A stretch of DNA of 60,000 nt, taken from the NCBI RefSeq assembly GCF_029227915.1, contig NC_079886.1, positions 5,830,001 through 5,890,000 of the forward strand, written 5' to 3'. Below, one piece after another: positions 11,728-22,985 of this stretch. The notes under the pieces were generated by a model that saw only the letters and a program-made list of their open reading frames with translations, searched no databases and was not told the origin of the DNA. How positions within the stretch are numbered: position 1 is the stretch's first letter; each line of letters starts with the position of its first letter. This DNA is from Hydractinia symbiolongicarpus (Eukaryota; Cnidaria; Hydrozoa; Anthoathecata; Hydractiniidae). The position numbers and the translations under genes were made by a program.

Positions 11728-11787
11728 AATCTCAAACCCAGAGCTCTTTGAGATAAACCTCGAGGTTTCAATCTCAAAGAGCTCTGG
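11728..11787. repeat. nested palindrome able to form a hairpin or cruciform
   Basis: CCAGAGCTCTTTGAGAT (11738-11754) is repeated inverted as ATCTCAAAGAGCTCTGG (11771-11787) around the perfect palindrome AAACCTCGAGGTTT. A third arm, ATCTCAAA at 11729-11736, can compete for pairing with the TTTGAGAT of the left arm. It lies beside an AAGAACAA-rich repeat (11815-12170) and may be a terminus of that element. Confidence 0.85.
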
Positions 11788-11814
11788 AGATGAGAATGGG
11801 CCAATTACACGCTT

Positions 11815-12170
11815 TTTCTTTTTTAAGAACAATTTTATAAGAACACGAGCCTTAGCTTCTACCAAAGAATAAGAACAATTTAAGAACAGCTTCAGGCTTA
11901 AATCATAGTTTTCATTACTAAGAACAAATCGAGTGTGAATTATGCATAAAATAAGAACAATCCAGGATATATTTCTAATGATAAAGTGGTATGTTCTTTT
12001 CGTTGGCTTGATTATTAAAACAAATACAGGCCTTTTGGTAACAAAAACCACCTATTTTTCACACATTTTAAAGAAATTTGAGAAAAAAACAAAACATAAG
12101 TAAGAAAAAATAAGCCTGAGTTTTGAAGTTGTGTTCTTACTATTAAGAACGAAAAAAAACAAGTCAGGCT
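11815..12170 (+). repeat. dispersed repeat with recurring TAAGAACAA motif
   Basis: TAAGAACAA or close variants recur about every 50-70 bp. The block ATAAAATAAGAACAATCCAGG (near 11945-11967), with the preceding CTAAGAACAAA, matches the reverse complement of 30775-30825. It is therefore a family with at least two copies in opposite orientation. Open frames here are not protein-like. Confidence 0.6.
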
Positions 12171-12473
12171 GAAAAAAGCTCGAAAAATATTCAATTTTAC
12201 TAGTTCCTATAAAAAGAGCGTGTAATTCATTTAAGTTTATCTTTAATTTCTGGTATTTCATAAGCCGAGAAGTTTTGTTAGTTGCTAAATATTCGTCGTC
12301 AAAATATCACCAACAAGTTGAAAATTATTCAGAGAATTCCTCCTGCTAAATCATACTGCTTTAAAATACGACAACTTTTGATTGTATTTAACGTAAAACC
12401 ACCAAGCATATTCACGAAATGAGAAACAAAGGACGTATTGTATATTTCAAAATATAGCTCATAAGCAAACTTA

Positions 12474-12538
12474 TTGCCAGGGTTTTCCATGTTTTAGTGG
12501 ACAATATAGAAATTAAGAACCCCTGGTAATGAGGTTGG
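12474..12538. repeat. short inverted-repeat element (CCTCGTTCCC family)
   Basis: The left end TTGCCAGGGTTTT and right end AACCCCTGGTAATGAGGTTGG are imperfect inverted copies, about 65 bp overall. Family as at 8864-8940. Confidence 0.55.
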
Positions 12539-12996
12539 TACTTCCTGAAACCTAGCTAAAACACAAAACAGGACGTACTTTCCGGATAATCTTTTTTTAC
12601 AGGATGTAACGTTAAAATTTTCTGATCTATAATATATTATAGCATCCCATATTCACATACAACCCTCGTTCTCAGGACATGTTTGGCTTTTTCAATATGT
12701 TTGAAAAAGTAATAAATAGACACTGGATTCACGGTGGGTAATTTCACATGTTTTTTTGCAAGTTACATGAAATCATTCACACCTCTTTGTTCTCATTTTC
12801 AGTCTTTTTCGACTTTGTTTCCAAATTTTTTTGTGCCTATATAAGGCACTGGCTTAAAGCCATGGAAATGAAGATGCTCTGAAATTTAGTTCTTTAAAAA
12901 TCTCGCCAACAATTCACAATGGAAATATGGAACTTAAGGAAATTATGGGAAAATAGACAGGAAGTTAAAAGAATATAACAGTCTTACCAAAGCGTT

Positions 12997-13025
12997 TATT
13001 TATTTATTTATTTATTTTATTTTAT
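12997..13025 (+). repeat. (TTTA)n microsatellite
   Basis: About six TTTA units, grading into TTTTA. Confidence 0.85.
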
Positions 13026-13880
13026 AAAACAACTACTCTCTTCATTGCTATACATAATCTAAACGTCAGTGTCCATTGTGTGTATTTTCATGTTCATAAG
13101 AAAGATGCTGCCAGTTATTGTGCATCTAAGAAGTAACTTTTGTATCTTTCTAAGATACAAATTAAAAGATGCAAACAAAAAGTAATAACTGAATAATAAA
13201 AAGCAGCTCCAAAAAGTTTGATCTTGAAAATGCAACTATTTTCCTCTTTATGGCAGTGTAACAATACAATGTGAAGAGGTCATTGAATAATAATTTGAGG
13301 CGTACAAAGGTGTAATGACCTTCTTAGAATCGCAGAAAGGAAGTGCGTAAAAGGAAGAAAAGTACTTAATCATTTTTGAGCTGAAAAGTTTTAAGAAAAA
13401 GAAGAAGAAGTAACACTGTTTTTGTCTTAGTTTTAAGAATTTGATTTTATTATTTACAACTGGGTGACATTTGGTGGAGAACAACTTAACACTCAGCCAT
13501 TGTGGTAGTGGTTATAGTTTATTTAAATTTATGTAGGGTGTGAATATATGTTATTTTTAACAACATTTTTCAATGATCAAATGATTTTTCAAAGATCTTT
13601 CAATTTTTTGTTGAGAAACTAAGTTTTTTTTCAGTGCTTATGTTTTAATAAATAAGTTATTTTGTGTAGAGAACGTAAAATGGTATTTGTGCTGTCTTGT
13701 GCAACGAAGATAAAAATTTACAGACTATATATGAAGAACAAAATGTGCTGGGGTACAAGGTTGCGGGATTTATCAAGCCTTCTGTTTGGCGTCTCATATT
13801 TTTCCGTATGCATTTAAATGTTTATAGTTTATTATCTAAATTTCGGTTGCACTTTTTAATTTATATTTTACATATTTCAT
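13026..13880. other. intergenic
   Basis: No gene seen in this AT-rich stretch, and short open frames on either strand have low-complexity composition. Confidence 0.35.
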
Positions 13881-13970
13881 CAACTTCGTCTCCAGGACTA
13901 TTTTGCTTCCCAACGGCGCTGCGCTTTCTGACAGTTCTTGCCGCCAACGTAAAAGGTGCTGGGGTCGAGC
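13881..13970. repeat. short inverted-repeat element, subfamily with GCGCTGCGCTTTCTGA core
   Basis: It opens CAACTTCGTCTCCAGGACTA and closes GGTGCTGGGGTCGAGC. The internal GCGCTGCGCTTTCTGA is shared with the copy at 32397-32480, so the two belong to one subfamily rather than being unrelated foldbacks. Confidence 0.65.
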
Positions 13971-15140
13971 ATTATCTTATTTTTTAATTGTAAAACTGCG
14001 AAGGTGGAGAGTGCTCTTCGCCATGGTTATTCATAATTTAAAAGAGAAATGGACACTAACAAAAATACGATTTCAAAACAAACAAGTGAACGAAAGCGAA
14101 AAAGAAGAAATCGCGACATTCTTCTGTCAGTTTTGAAAGAAACTGGATATTACTTTTGAGATTTTCTGGTCAGTTTATGATTTAGGAGCATAGGAGTATT
14201 TTACACTAACTTGATTTGTTGTGGAAATTTTAATAAATCTGTAGCTTTTAAAAGAGAAATGCTATATATAGCTAGCTATATACCAAGGTCGCTCACATAT
14301 TGACATATTGTTTGAAAGTCATGTCCTTAGCTTGCCAGCTGTAGCAACATGTTGTGATTAAATCTAGCCATAATACCTGATTTTTAAAAAAAATTAAGAA
14401 TTTTAGCTTACTGAAATTAGATAGCTGTTTGATAAGAAAGCATAGATAGCTATCTATCAGTTGATTAGCTACTAAACAGAAGCTATATTAATGGGTCAAT
14501 CGTATTCTTATAAACAAGTCCTTATGGCATAATTTTTGATAGAAACACTGCTAAGAGCCTTATTGAGTCATAAGATTAATTATAATAATGACATTTGCAA
14601 TTGTAAATTTTGCAAACAATATTAAGGCTTCTAAGGTTGCTAAAATGTTGTTATTCTAAAATGGTATTTTGGTTGTTAATGGGCAAGAAAAGTTGTTGTT
14701 TTAATCATTTTTGAATCTTATAACATTAAATCATTTATTTGTATTAATTTGCATTCTTTTTTCTTTTTTGACGAGCATTATTATATGGCTGTTATAGAAT
14801 GTATTATAATAGCGTGGGAAAGTCATACATGTGGTATCATAAAGTTGTATGAACAGTAGGGTCAATTTTTATGTGATAAAAGATTTTTATACAGAAACTT
14901 CACATATAAGGAGTTATCATGCACATTTTCCATGTGTACAAGTTTATGAAGAAAATTATTATATAGTTATATAAACTATAATGAATAATCTAGAAGCAAA
15001 AAGATGAAGCAAAGACTGTGGAATTGCAAATAAAAAATGGAAGGCACTGGCAGTGATACAAATGAATAAATTTAAATTTCTAGTGCACTTTATGCATATT
15101 TTACCATAAAGAATATTTTTCTGGAAATTCAGCATGCATA
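13971..15140. other. intergenic upstream of the zinc transporter
   Basis: No coding region supported. Very AT-rich, with several short palindromic AGCTA/TAGCTA clusters (14260-14285, 14440-14490). No promoter element could be assigned. Confidence 0.35.
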
Positions 15141-15211
15141 TTATTTTTCTTTAGGTAATATATACATTATAAATACTGGGATTAATTTTACATTATTATA
15201 AAAAAAGGAAA

Positions 15212-18200
15212 ATGTATAAAAACATTAAATGGTTAGTTATTGGAATTTTTGTTGTTATTGTGAAATCAGAAGGTAGTTGTAAGCTCAAGGATACTGTTGG
15301 AACAGTATCTTACTTGAACAAGTTATTTACGAAGTATGGTAACAATGGAAATTCGTCCACATACATCAGTAACAAACAGTTTCAAAAATTATTAAAGAGT
15401 ATTGTTGTTGGTTCTGTGTTTGTTGAATGTGAAGCAGGCGATACTGATTGTGAAAAAAATCTTGCAACAAACCATGGTGTTGGTGCCAATAAAATATCTA
15501 ACCGCGACAGTTTATATGATAAGCGAAAACGAAGAGCTGTACCAGATAAGGACCATGAAAAAGAAATAGAAAAACATACAAAGCACTGGAAAGAGCATTT
15601 AAACAAGGTACATGTCATACTCAAATCTTATTCATTTGTATATTATGTAGTAAAAGCTCAAATTCGTTCAGAAAATGATTTGGCAATTTTTTAGCGGTAT
15701 TTATATATTTTTCATTATTATTTCACACAGAAATAAAAATGTGCAATGGACAAAATAAAATTATGCAAACAAAACTTTACATAGAATTTACTTCATTTCT
15801 TTAATTTTCATGTCTTGTAATGTGCATGAAAATTGGTTTGCATTTTAAACTTGTGGTGCTGAACTTAAGCAAGCATATTAATAATAACATTAATAATTTA
15901 ATTGATAAGAGAGTTTTAGATGCAAAAGTAAATTTTAATAGATAATTTCCCATGCTAATTAAAAGGGCTGTAAGTCCTATATACTATGTGCAATATGCAT
16001 ACAAATGTATGCATATGTTAGCTTACCCATAAAAATCTTTGTATATATTGCTGATTTTTTTTAATTTTTACAAATTCCACTATATACACTGCCAATTAGT
16101 TATTCTATGTATATAAATAATGCATGTTGATGTAAAGAATATGTTGCCAGATTCTGGGGCCAGCTCAAAACTACAAAATTTTCCAAATTTGGCAAAATTT
16201 ATTAGACTTATTATCACATGTGGAAAAATCTACAAAAATCACAAGTTAATATAATAATGTTCTGTCTCTAAATGTAAGTTATGAGAAATTTAAGTTGAGT
16301 ACCAAAACTTTAATATCCAATACAAGCAACACCAGTGGGTCTGTGCATTTAAAAAACAAAACAAAAAAAAACAGGACATTATCATGTACATTATGAATTC
16401 TTTTAAAAAAAAAACTTTGAATTGTCTAGATGAAAACAAATGTTAATTGCCTGTTGATTTTTTTGGCACAAAACCATCACACCCAAGAAATTTCAAATTA
16501 CCATAATAAGAAATTGTTCGCTTGTTGTAACCGAACTCAAAAGTCGGCCAGTCGGGGGAATTATTTTTTTAGTCCTCTTTCCAACCAATAAAATTTCTCA
16601 AAAACCCTCATCAAAGTAAAATTTTTATGATGATAATAATAATAGAGGTCGAACCTGCTGCCCTTATTTCGTGTGAGTATATATAACTTAAGCATAAATA
16701 CAACAAGAAAAAAATTTAGCGATTTAGGTAAAATCAACTCAGGGGTCGGTGAAAAAGGTCAAAAAAAAGAATTTACATGCCCCCTGACCCAAAATTTTTG
16801 TCAAGCTATCGGTCGGTTACATCAACCAAAGAATTTTTCATGGATGGCCTAATCAGCATATTCTTTTATTTTATGGTTTTTCAGAGCTTGTCTGGTCAGG
16901 GTATTTCAATCTTATTTAGGCATCAGCCCATTTATTATTTATTTTCTTATTTGGTATTTCTATGTTCTCAAATTTGAAGTTTTTATTATTGCCCTTTTTT
17001 CTGGTTTAAGTTTTCGTTTTTCTGTCAAGGCTACATAATGAATTAACGAATGAGCTTTCTTGGTTGGTTTTAGGGATTCTCAGATTTTCCAATTTTCTTT
17101 GAAATTTTTTGTTATGACAGCTCAGTACACTCTATAATGAACTGTTTTTAAACACTTTTAAGAAAAATATTGGCTTTTTACTTATTGCTTGTACTTTAAA
17201 TAAATATCTGAAGTAATTACGTTTAATATATACAAAACTTTGATATCCAATCTAAGCAATATCAGTAGGCCTTTACATTCCAAAACAAAATATAATATAA
17301 TATATTAAAAATCATTTTAATCATTTTCTTTACAGGGGTAGCACCCTAGCATAACATAAGTAAAGACAATTGTCATTTCTTATGTTAGTAGAATTTTATT
17401 ATTCATAATAGTATCTGTGATGTAATTTTAATTATGTGCTTAAACCTTTGCTGGCCAATTATAGATTTATAAAGATTGTAATTAGTTTTCTTTATTATTT
17501 TTTTATACTGATTTAATTTAATTACAAAATCATTATAATATCTCCAACATTAATTAAGATGAAAGAATTTTGGAATTGGAAGAAAGGTCATGATTACATC
17601 ATCTATGCATATAGAAATTACATCATAAATTGTAGCTTTTTTGATAAGCCTTCAAAGTATTTTGATAGGCATCTTTTAGTCATTGCTCTAAACTGCCATC
17701 AAAATTCTAGCATTAGCATGACTTTTAATTAATTAGTTTCATGTGTTTTTTTATTCAAAATAAGTATTCACTGTCATCACATAAAGTCAAGAACTTCGGA
17801 AGGGGTTACATGTTAAAAGTAGATATGCAACATCAAATTAACCCTTCGAAACAAAACAGTCATGTATTTATTTGAAGGTAAATAACATGGTACTTTGGCT
17901 CAACACACCATTTAGTGTCAGTTTGTTTTCATTTTGAATGTTAATTATGACTTTACCTGAGAGAAGTTGCAGATAACATTTTTTTCCATTGTAAAGGACT
18001 ATATACGGCAAAGTGTGATAAAAAACACAGCAATACACTTATGACACAACGTAATTGATTTGTAATGCACATACCAAGGATGTGGCCTCGTGTCAATAAC
18101 TTTGATGTCTTAAATTATCCCTCTTCTTCTAAATAAAATTGATTAATCATATGCAGGTTTTTATTTATTGATGACATTTATAAATCTTTTTTTTTTTGGT

Positions 18201-21200
18201 GATTTTTCATTACATTTTTCTTCCACAGGACTATGCAAATCTGAATACAATATTCTTTGAAAAAATATTGGAATATACCATTATATGTAAAAAATATTCT
18301 AAATGCAAAATTAAAAGAAGGTATATTGACAAGTTCTTAGAAACTTTTACATATTAATCTACATATATTTTGACATAATAGTGCTTGAAAGCAGAAGACC
18401 TCTTCAAAATTCATGCCATCAATGACACAAGTCAAATCAGCAGGGATGACTTTCTCAGGTTGTGTCCATCTTTGATACAACAGATAGATAGCAGAGTATG
18501 TGTGCATACCCACGTAAAAGAAATTGAACACTCGCATGGTTCGCATGGAGAGCCAACTAAAAGTCAAGGTAGTTTTGCCTAATATGAAAATAACCTTAAA
18601 CCTAAATACAAAATGCTTGGTACTTTCATTATTATTTAATAATATCTTTTTTCTATTTCAGTCTGGGGCTATGGCGTACTCTCCATTACTGTGATTAGTT
18701 TGTTATCACTCTCCGTCATTAGCATGATTCCATGCTTAAAAAAATCCTTTTATCACAAAGTGATGGCCTACTTGGTTGCATTGGCTGTTGGCACTTTATC
18801 TGGTGATGCTTTGCTTCACTTAATTCCACATGTAAGTTGTCTAATTATTTTTTCTATTTTAAACACCTGTGTATTATAATTATGCAAAACATTTGAACAC
18901 TGTAAAAAAAGAGTTATCATCATCAGTTAAGCTGTATTAGCAGACTCGAGGCACAAGAGAAGCAAAATATACTAGCCAGACTTTATAACAGTGTCACTAA
19001 TAAAAAAGAACAAAAAACGTCCACACCCAAATAACACACTTTTAACACAAAACTAAATATGACAGTGAAAAACTTCTGACTTTGTTTAAGCACAGTATAC
19101 AATTAACATACGCATTGCAGTGTTTTCACATGATTACTGTCTGTGTCACATGATTGCTGTTTGTGTCACGTGATTGCTGTTTGTGTCACATGACTGCTGG
19201 TTGTGTCACATGATTGCTGTTTATGTCACATGTTTGCTGTTTGTGGCACATGATTGCGGTTTGTGTCACATGATTGCTGTTTGTGTCACATGATTTCTGT
19301 TTGTGTCACATGATTGCTGTTTGTGTCACATAATTGTGGTTTGTGTCACATGATTGCTGTTTGTGTCACGTTATTGCTGTTTGTGTCACATGATTTCTGT
19401 TTGTGTCACATGATTGCTGTTTGTGTCACATAGTTGTGGTTTGTGTCACATGATTGCTGTTTGTGTCGCGTTATTGCTGTTTGTGTGACATGATTGCTGT
19501 TTGTGTGACATGATTGCTGTTTGTGTCACATGATTGCTGTTTGTGTGACATGATTGCTGTTTGTGTGACATGATTGCTGTTTGTGTCACATGATTGCTTT
19601 TTGTGTCACATGATTGCTGTTTGTGTGACATGATTGCTTTTTGTGTCACATGATGTCTGTTTGTGTCACATGATTGCTGTTTGTGTCACATAATTGTGGT
19701 TTGTGTCACATGATTGCTGTTTGTGTCACGTTATTGCTGTTTGTGTCACATGATTTCTGTTTGTGTCACATGATTGCTGTTTGTGTCACATAATTGTGGT
19801 TTGTGTCACATGATTGCTGTTTGTGTCACGTTATTGCTGTTTGTGTGACTGATTGCTTTTTGTTTCACATGATTGCTGTTTGTGTCACATGATTGCTGTT
19901 TGTGTTACAGGCATTTGCAGCTGGTGTGAATTCTGCAACAAATGCAAAAGTGAGCGCGGAAGATCAAATCAAACAACACTACTCTCAAGTATGGAGAGCT
20001 TTGTTTGTTCTACTTGGTATCTACATTTTTTTTCTGGTGGAACAGCTGATGAAGGTTAAAGCCATTTGCAGTGGTGTAAGTTTTCTATTCTTATACATTA
20101 TATTTTTAATTAATTTTTTATGCCAGAGCAAAATTTCCATTGGTACTAATATTAATGAAAGTTGTACAAGAAAGGTCCCTTTTCATAGCTCCAGTTTGAG
20201 CTTTAAAAACAAGGTAACTACAGCACTGTTTCAATGAAGATTGAAAATTCCATCATTAAACTACTAATCAGTGACGTATTTGTTATAATGTTACCACGAT
20301 GTCTGCCCAAACATAGATTTCACATATGCATAAGAATCTTCATAAATCGAAATAAAAGGTATGGCTCATATCAATCGCCCATCATCTTTTTCCAGACCAT
20401 AGTCCAACTATGACTTTGGTGTTAGTATAAAATATCAATTTGTGAATTAAAAAAGTCACGATTTGTGCAATTTTCATTCGCATATTCGATAAGGTATGGT
20501 GCTGCTCGTGTTTTGTGTATTCTGTACACTCTACCACGGTTATTTTAGGGGCACGGACATAGTCATGGCAACAAGGAACGTGGCCATTCCCAGTTGTCGA
20601 CTAAAGATTCTCCAGTCATAGCTAGGAAGAATACTCCGCCAAGAGTTGTCAACTACAGTCCGACCAATAACAGTATGACAGCATTCATGTCGGATGATTC
20701 TGGTGACAAGGACGAAGTATACAAATGGTTATTTTTATATCTGTTGAATTTGCTGAAAAAAACTCTGCTGAGACTGCGTATAAATTGTCAGCGACAATCG
20801 AAAGGGGTGATCCAAAACCTTTTTTTAAATATAAAACAGCTTTGATCCATCGCTAATATTTTTGACATCTCGCACGGTGTACTTTAAGGACTCTCAACCC
20901 TACAAGAAGAATTTTCTATAAGTTGAATTTAAATTTTTGATAAAGTCAATCATAATCAAAGCAACGAGACAAGAACATTATTTAGAAATTGGGAAAGTCT
21001 ATATACTATCATAAAAAGGACTTGCAAAACGCAAACCAATTTTTATTGATAATTAAGCACGGTTTTGCGCGCTTTGACCTTCGCGCAAAATTATCGATCA
21101 GAGGTTTCTTTTTTAATAACTCAAAAGAATCTATGAGAATTTTCGCCGACTTCTATTGTGTTTTAATTTTTAAACATACTACATTCTCGCGCAATAAATA

Positions 21201-22985
21201 AACTACTGTTTACACGTTTTTAAAAGTGGCGAGTTATACTTAAACGTTTGCTTCTGGTTATAGTTAACAGTTAAAATGTCGGATTTGGCTGAAGAAAATA
21301 ACGGTAATGGTCCATTGGATGTGTGTCATTCAGACTTGCACGTGGACCACGAAGAAGAAGGTCACTATCACGCTGACGAAAGACATCACAGTCATCATCA
21401 CGGGGGCGAGAAAGAGATCACTAAAGATACAAAAATTGCTAGTGTAGCATGGATGGTCGTTGTTGGAGATGGGTTTCATAATTTCAGCGATGGGTTGGCT
21501 GTTGGTGCTGCATTTTCTGCATCAATGTCGAGTGGATTGAGTACTGCTATTGCTGTGTTTTGTCACGAGCTGCCGCATGAATTGGGTAATCACATACTTT
21601 AAAAGGCTTGTAGGGTTAATGAAAATAAAATGTCTACTATGTTTGAGTTGACATTTAATACGCGAAAACAATTTATTTAATTTGTTTTGTATGTGTTGGC
21701 AATATATTGGTGAAAATCTAATTTTGTAAGCGATTTAGAGAAAGTACTTTTTATAAAGTTTGCTGATTCATTTTTTGAAACTTTGGAAGCAAATTTGTTG
21801 TTGGTCCATCAAGGAATCGTTAACCGTTAGGAAATTAATACCTGATTTGTACATTAATGCTGAGTGATACACTTCAGGGATGTGTTAAGAATAGTTAAAA
21901 ATTATAGCAAACGTATATAGTTTATTTAAATATGCGTTGTACATAATTTTACTACACGTGGGGTGAGAAACACACCTCTTACAAATTCTCTTTTCTGATT
22001 TTTACATTCTTAATAAAATTTATATGGCCCAGCGCACAACTTCTTATTAGTATTGTTGGTAGTTGTTGGTAAGTCTTGGCTAGCTATAATCTGCGTGCTA
22101 TTTCTCTCTTTTGTTGTTTTTCAACTGGACTAAGTGTTGTCCGTTTGGAAAAAAATGAAAACGCAACAATCAAACTTAAAAATGTGTATGTTTTCAACTA
22201 CTAATTCTCATATATGTGTTTAGTGGAAAAAATGCTATCAGTGGTAGAGAAAATTTAGAGTAATTGTTGAACGTTTTGGGTTACGCACAAAGGGTAGAGC
22301 TATGCACAGAAGTTATTCAGAGTGAATATCAAAACATTTTTTGTTTATTTCAGGTGATTTTGCCATACTCATTAATTCTGGCATGACCTTCAAACAAGCC
22401 ATTGTCTATAACTTGGTATCTGCAATTTTGGCCTACCTTGGTCTGGCTGTTGGTATATTTATTGGTGGATCAGAAATGGGACGGCATTTTATATTGTCCA
22501 TTACAGCTGGTCTTTTTCTGTATGTTTCATTGGCCGACATGGTATGGTTTTCCTTTTTGCATAATTATACCTCGGAACTTCCAGAATTTGATGCCGCCTA
22601 TATTAATTGATTCTGGAACTCTTAGGATTTAATACCGGTCTAAATGTGGCGGTTTTGGAACTCTTAGTATTTAGTACCGGTCTAAATGTGGCGGTTCTGG
22701 AACTCTTAGGATTTAATACCGGTCTAAATGTGGCGGTTCTGGAAATCTTAAGATTTAATGTCGGTCTAAATTAAGCGGCACGTGATTTTGGGAAGTGAAT
22801 ACAAATACACTCTCGTATGTCTAAGCTTCTACATTTTTCATCTCCTTTGCATTTAGTTGCCAGAATTAACACATCAAGAGGTTCCGCACCAAAACATGTG
22901 TTCAACATTCATCTTCCAACATTTGGGTATTCTCAGTGGAATCGGGATCATGTTGGTCATCTCCTTATTTGAACATATCATGTGA
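15212..22985 (+). CDS. SLC39A: ZIP zinc transporter, LIV-1 subfamily (SLC39, ZIP8/14-like)
   Basis: Imports zinc, and possibly iron or manganese, into the cytosol. Exons: 15212-15607, 18382-18568, 18662-18831, 19911-20075, 20549-20716, 21264-21585, 22354-22541, 22857-22985. All junctions are GT..AG and phases match; 574 aa. Residues 1-20 look like a signal peptide. The ectodomain resembles ZIP14 ([11 protein letters not shown] at 33-43, [14 protein letters not shown] from 133) and holds a furin-like KRKRR (104-108). First membrane segments: VWGYG (from 195) and [18 protein letters not shown] (234-251). The loop is His-rich (GHGHSHG at 307-313; HHSHHHGG at 403-410). Metal-site motifs HNFSDG (434-439) and HELPHELGD (463-471); the latter is split by intron 6 and begins with His, where mammalian ZIP8/14 have Glu. 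The end is a short luminal tail after a last helix. AATAAA at 23310 is a possible poly(A) signal. A CTTTAG acceptor lies 57 nt before the ATG. Which SLC39A member is orthologous is not settled. Confidence 0.94.
16270..16380 (+). repeat. dispersed repeat in ZIP intron 1, copy 1
   Basis: The stretch around 'AACTTTAATATCCAATACAA' and 'CAGTGGGTCTGTGCATT' matches 17235-17290 in intron 1 ('AACTTTGATATCCAATCTAA', 'CAGTAGGCCTTTACATT'). These are two diverged direct copies flanking the TIR element at 16518-16828. Confidence 0.5.
16518..16828. mobile_element. possible TIR element in ZIP intron 1
   Basis: GTTGTAACCGA... near 16524 is answered by inverted TCGGTTACATCAAC near 16810-16826, with further partial matches inside (AGTCGGGGG versus CCCCCTGAC). 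About 310 bp, no coding capacity. The inverted ends are imperfect, so the boundaries are approximate. Confidence 0.4.
19121..19910 (+). repeat. 20-bp minisatellite filling ZIP intron 3 up to the splice acceptor
   Basis: About 39 units of TTGTGTCACATGATTGCTGT, almost all exactly 20 bp. Variants include TAATTGTGGT, CGTTATTGCTGT, TGATTTCTGT and TGTGACATG. A five-unit (100-bp) higher-order pattern repeats at 19281-19380, 19381-19480, 19641-19740 and 19741-19840. The final unit becomes TTTGTGTTACAG, the acceptor for exon 4 at 19911. Every unit carries TCACATGA or a close E-box variant; one near 19167 is TCACGTGA. Confidence 0.95.
22611..22778 (+). repeat. 42-bp tandem repeat, four units, in ZIP intron 7
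   Basis: Four contiguous 42-bp units starting TTCTGGAACTCTTAGGATTT and ending in a GGTCTAAATGTGGCGG block. The fourth is the most diverged. The array begins about 70 bp after the exon 7 donor and ends about 80 bp before the exon 8 acceptor, so it makes up over half of this 315-bp intron. Confidence 0.95.

Noticed and set aside
19446-19649. Minus-strand open frame of tandem His/Ser/Asn/Thr-rich repeats
   Set aside because: It is only a translation of the 20-bp minisatellite (60 bp is a multiple of 3, so the frame stays open) inside a ZIP intron.
19121-19910. CRISPR-like regular array
   Set aside because: Units are contiguous with no unique spacers, and the sequence is an intron of an animal gene.
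20076-20237. Extension of ZIP exon 4 through the donor at 20076
   Set aside because: The frame past 20075 is intronic in composition; GTAAGT at 20076 and the in-phase exon at 20549 (GHGHSHG) restore the ZIP alignment.
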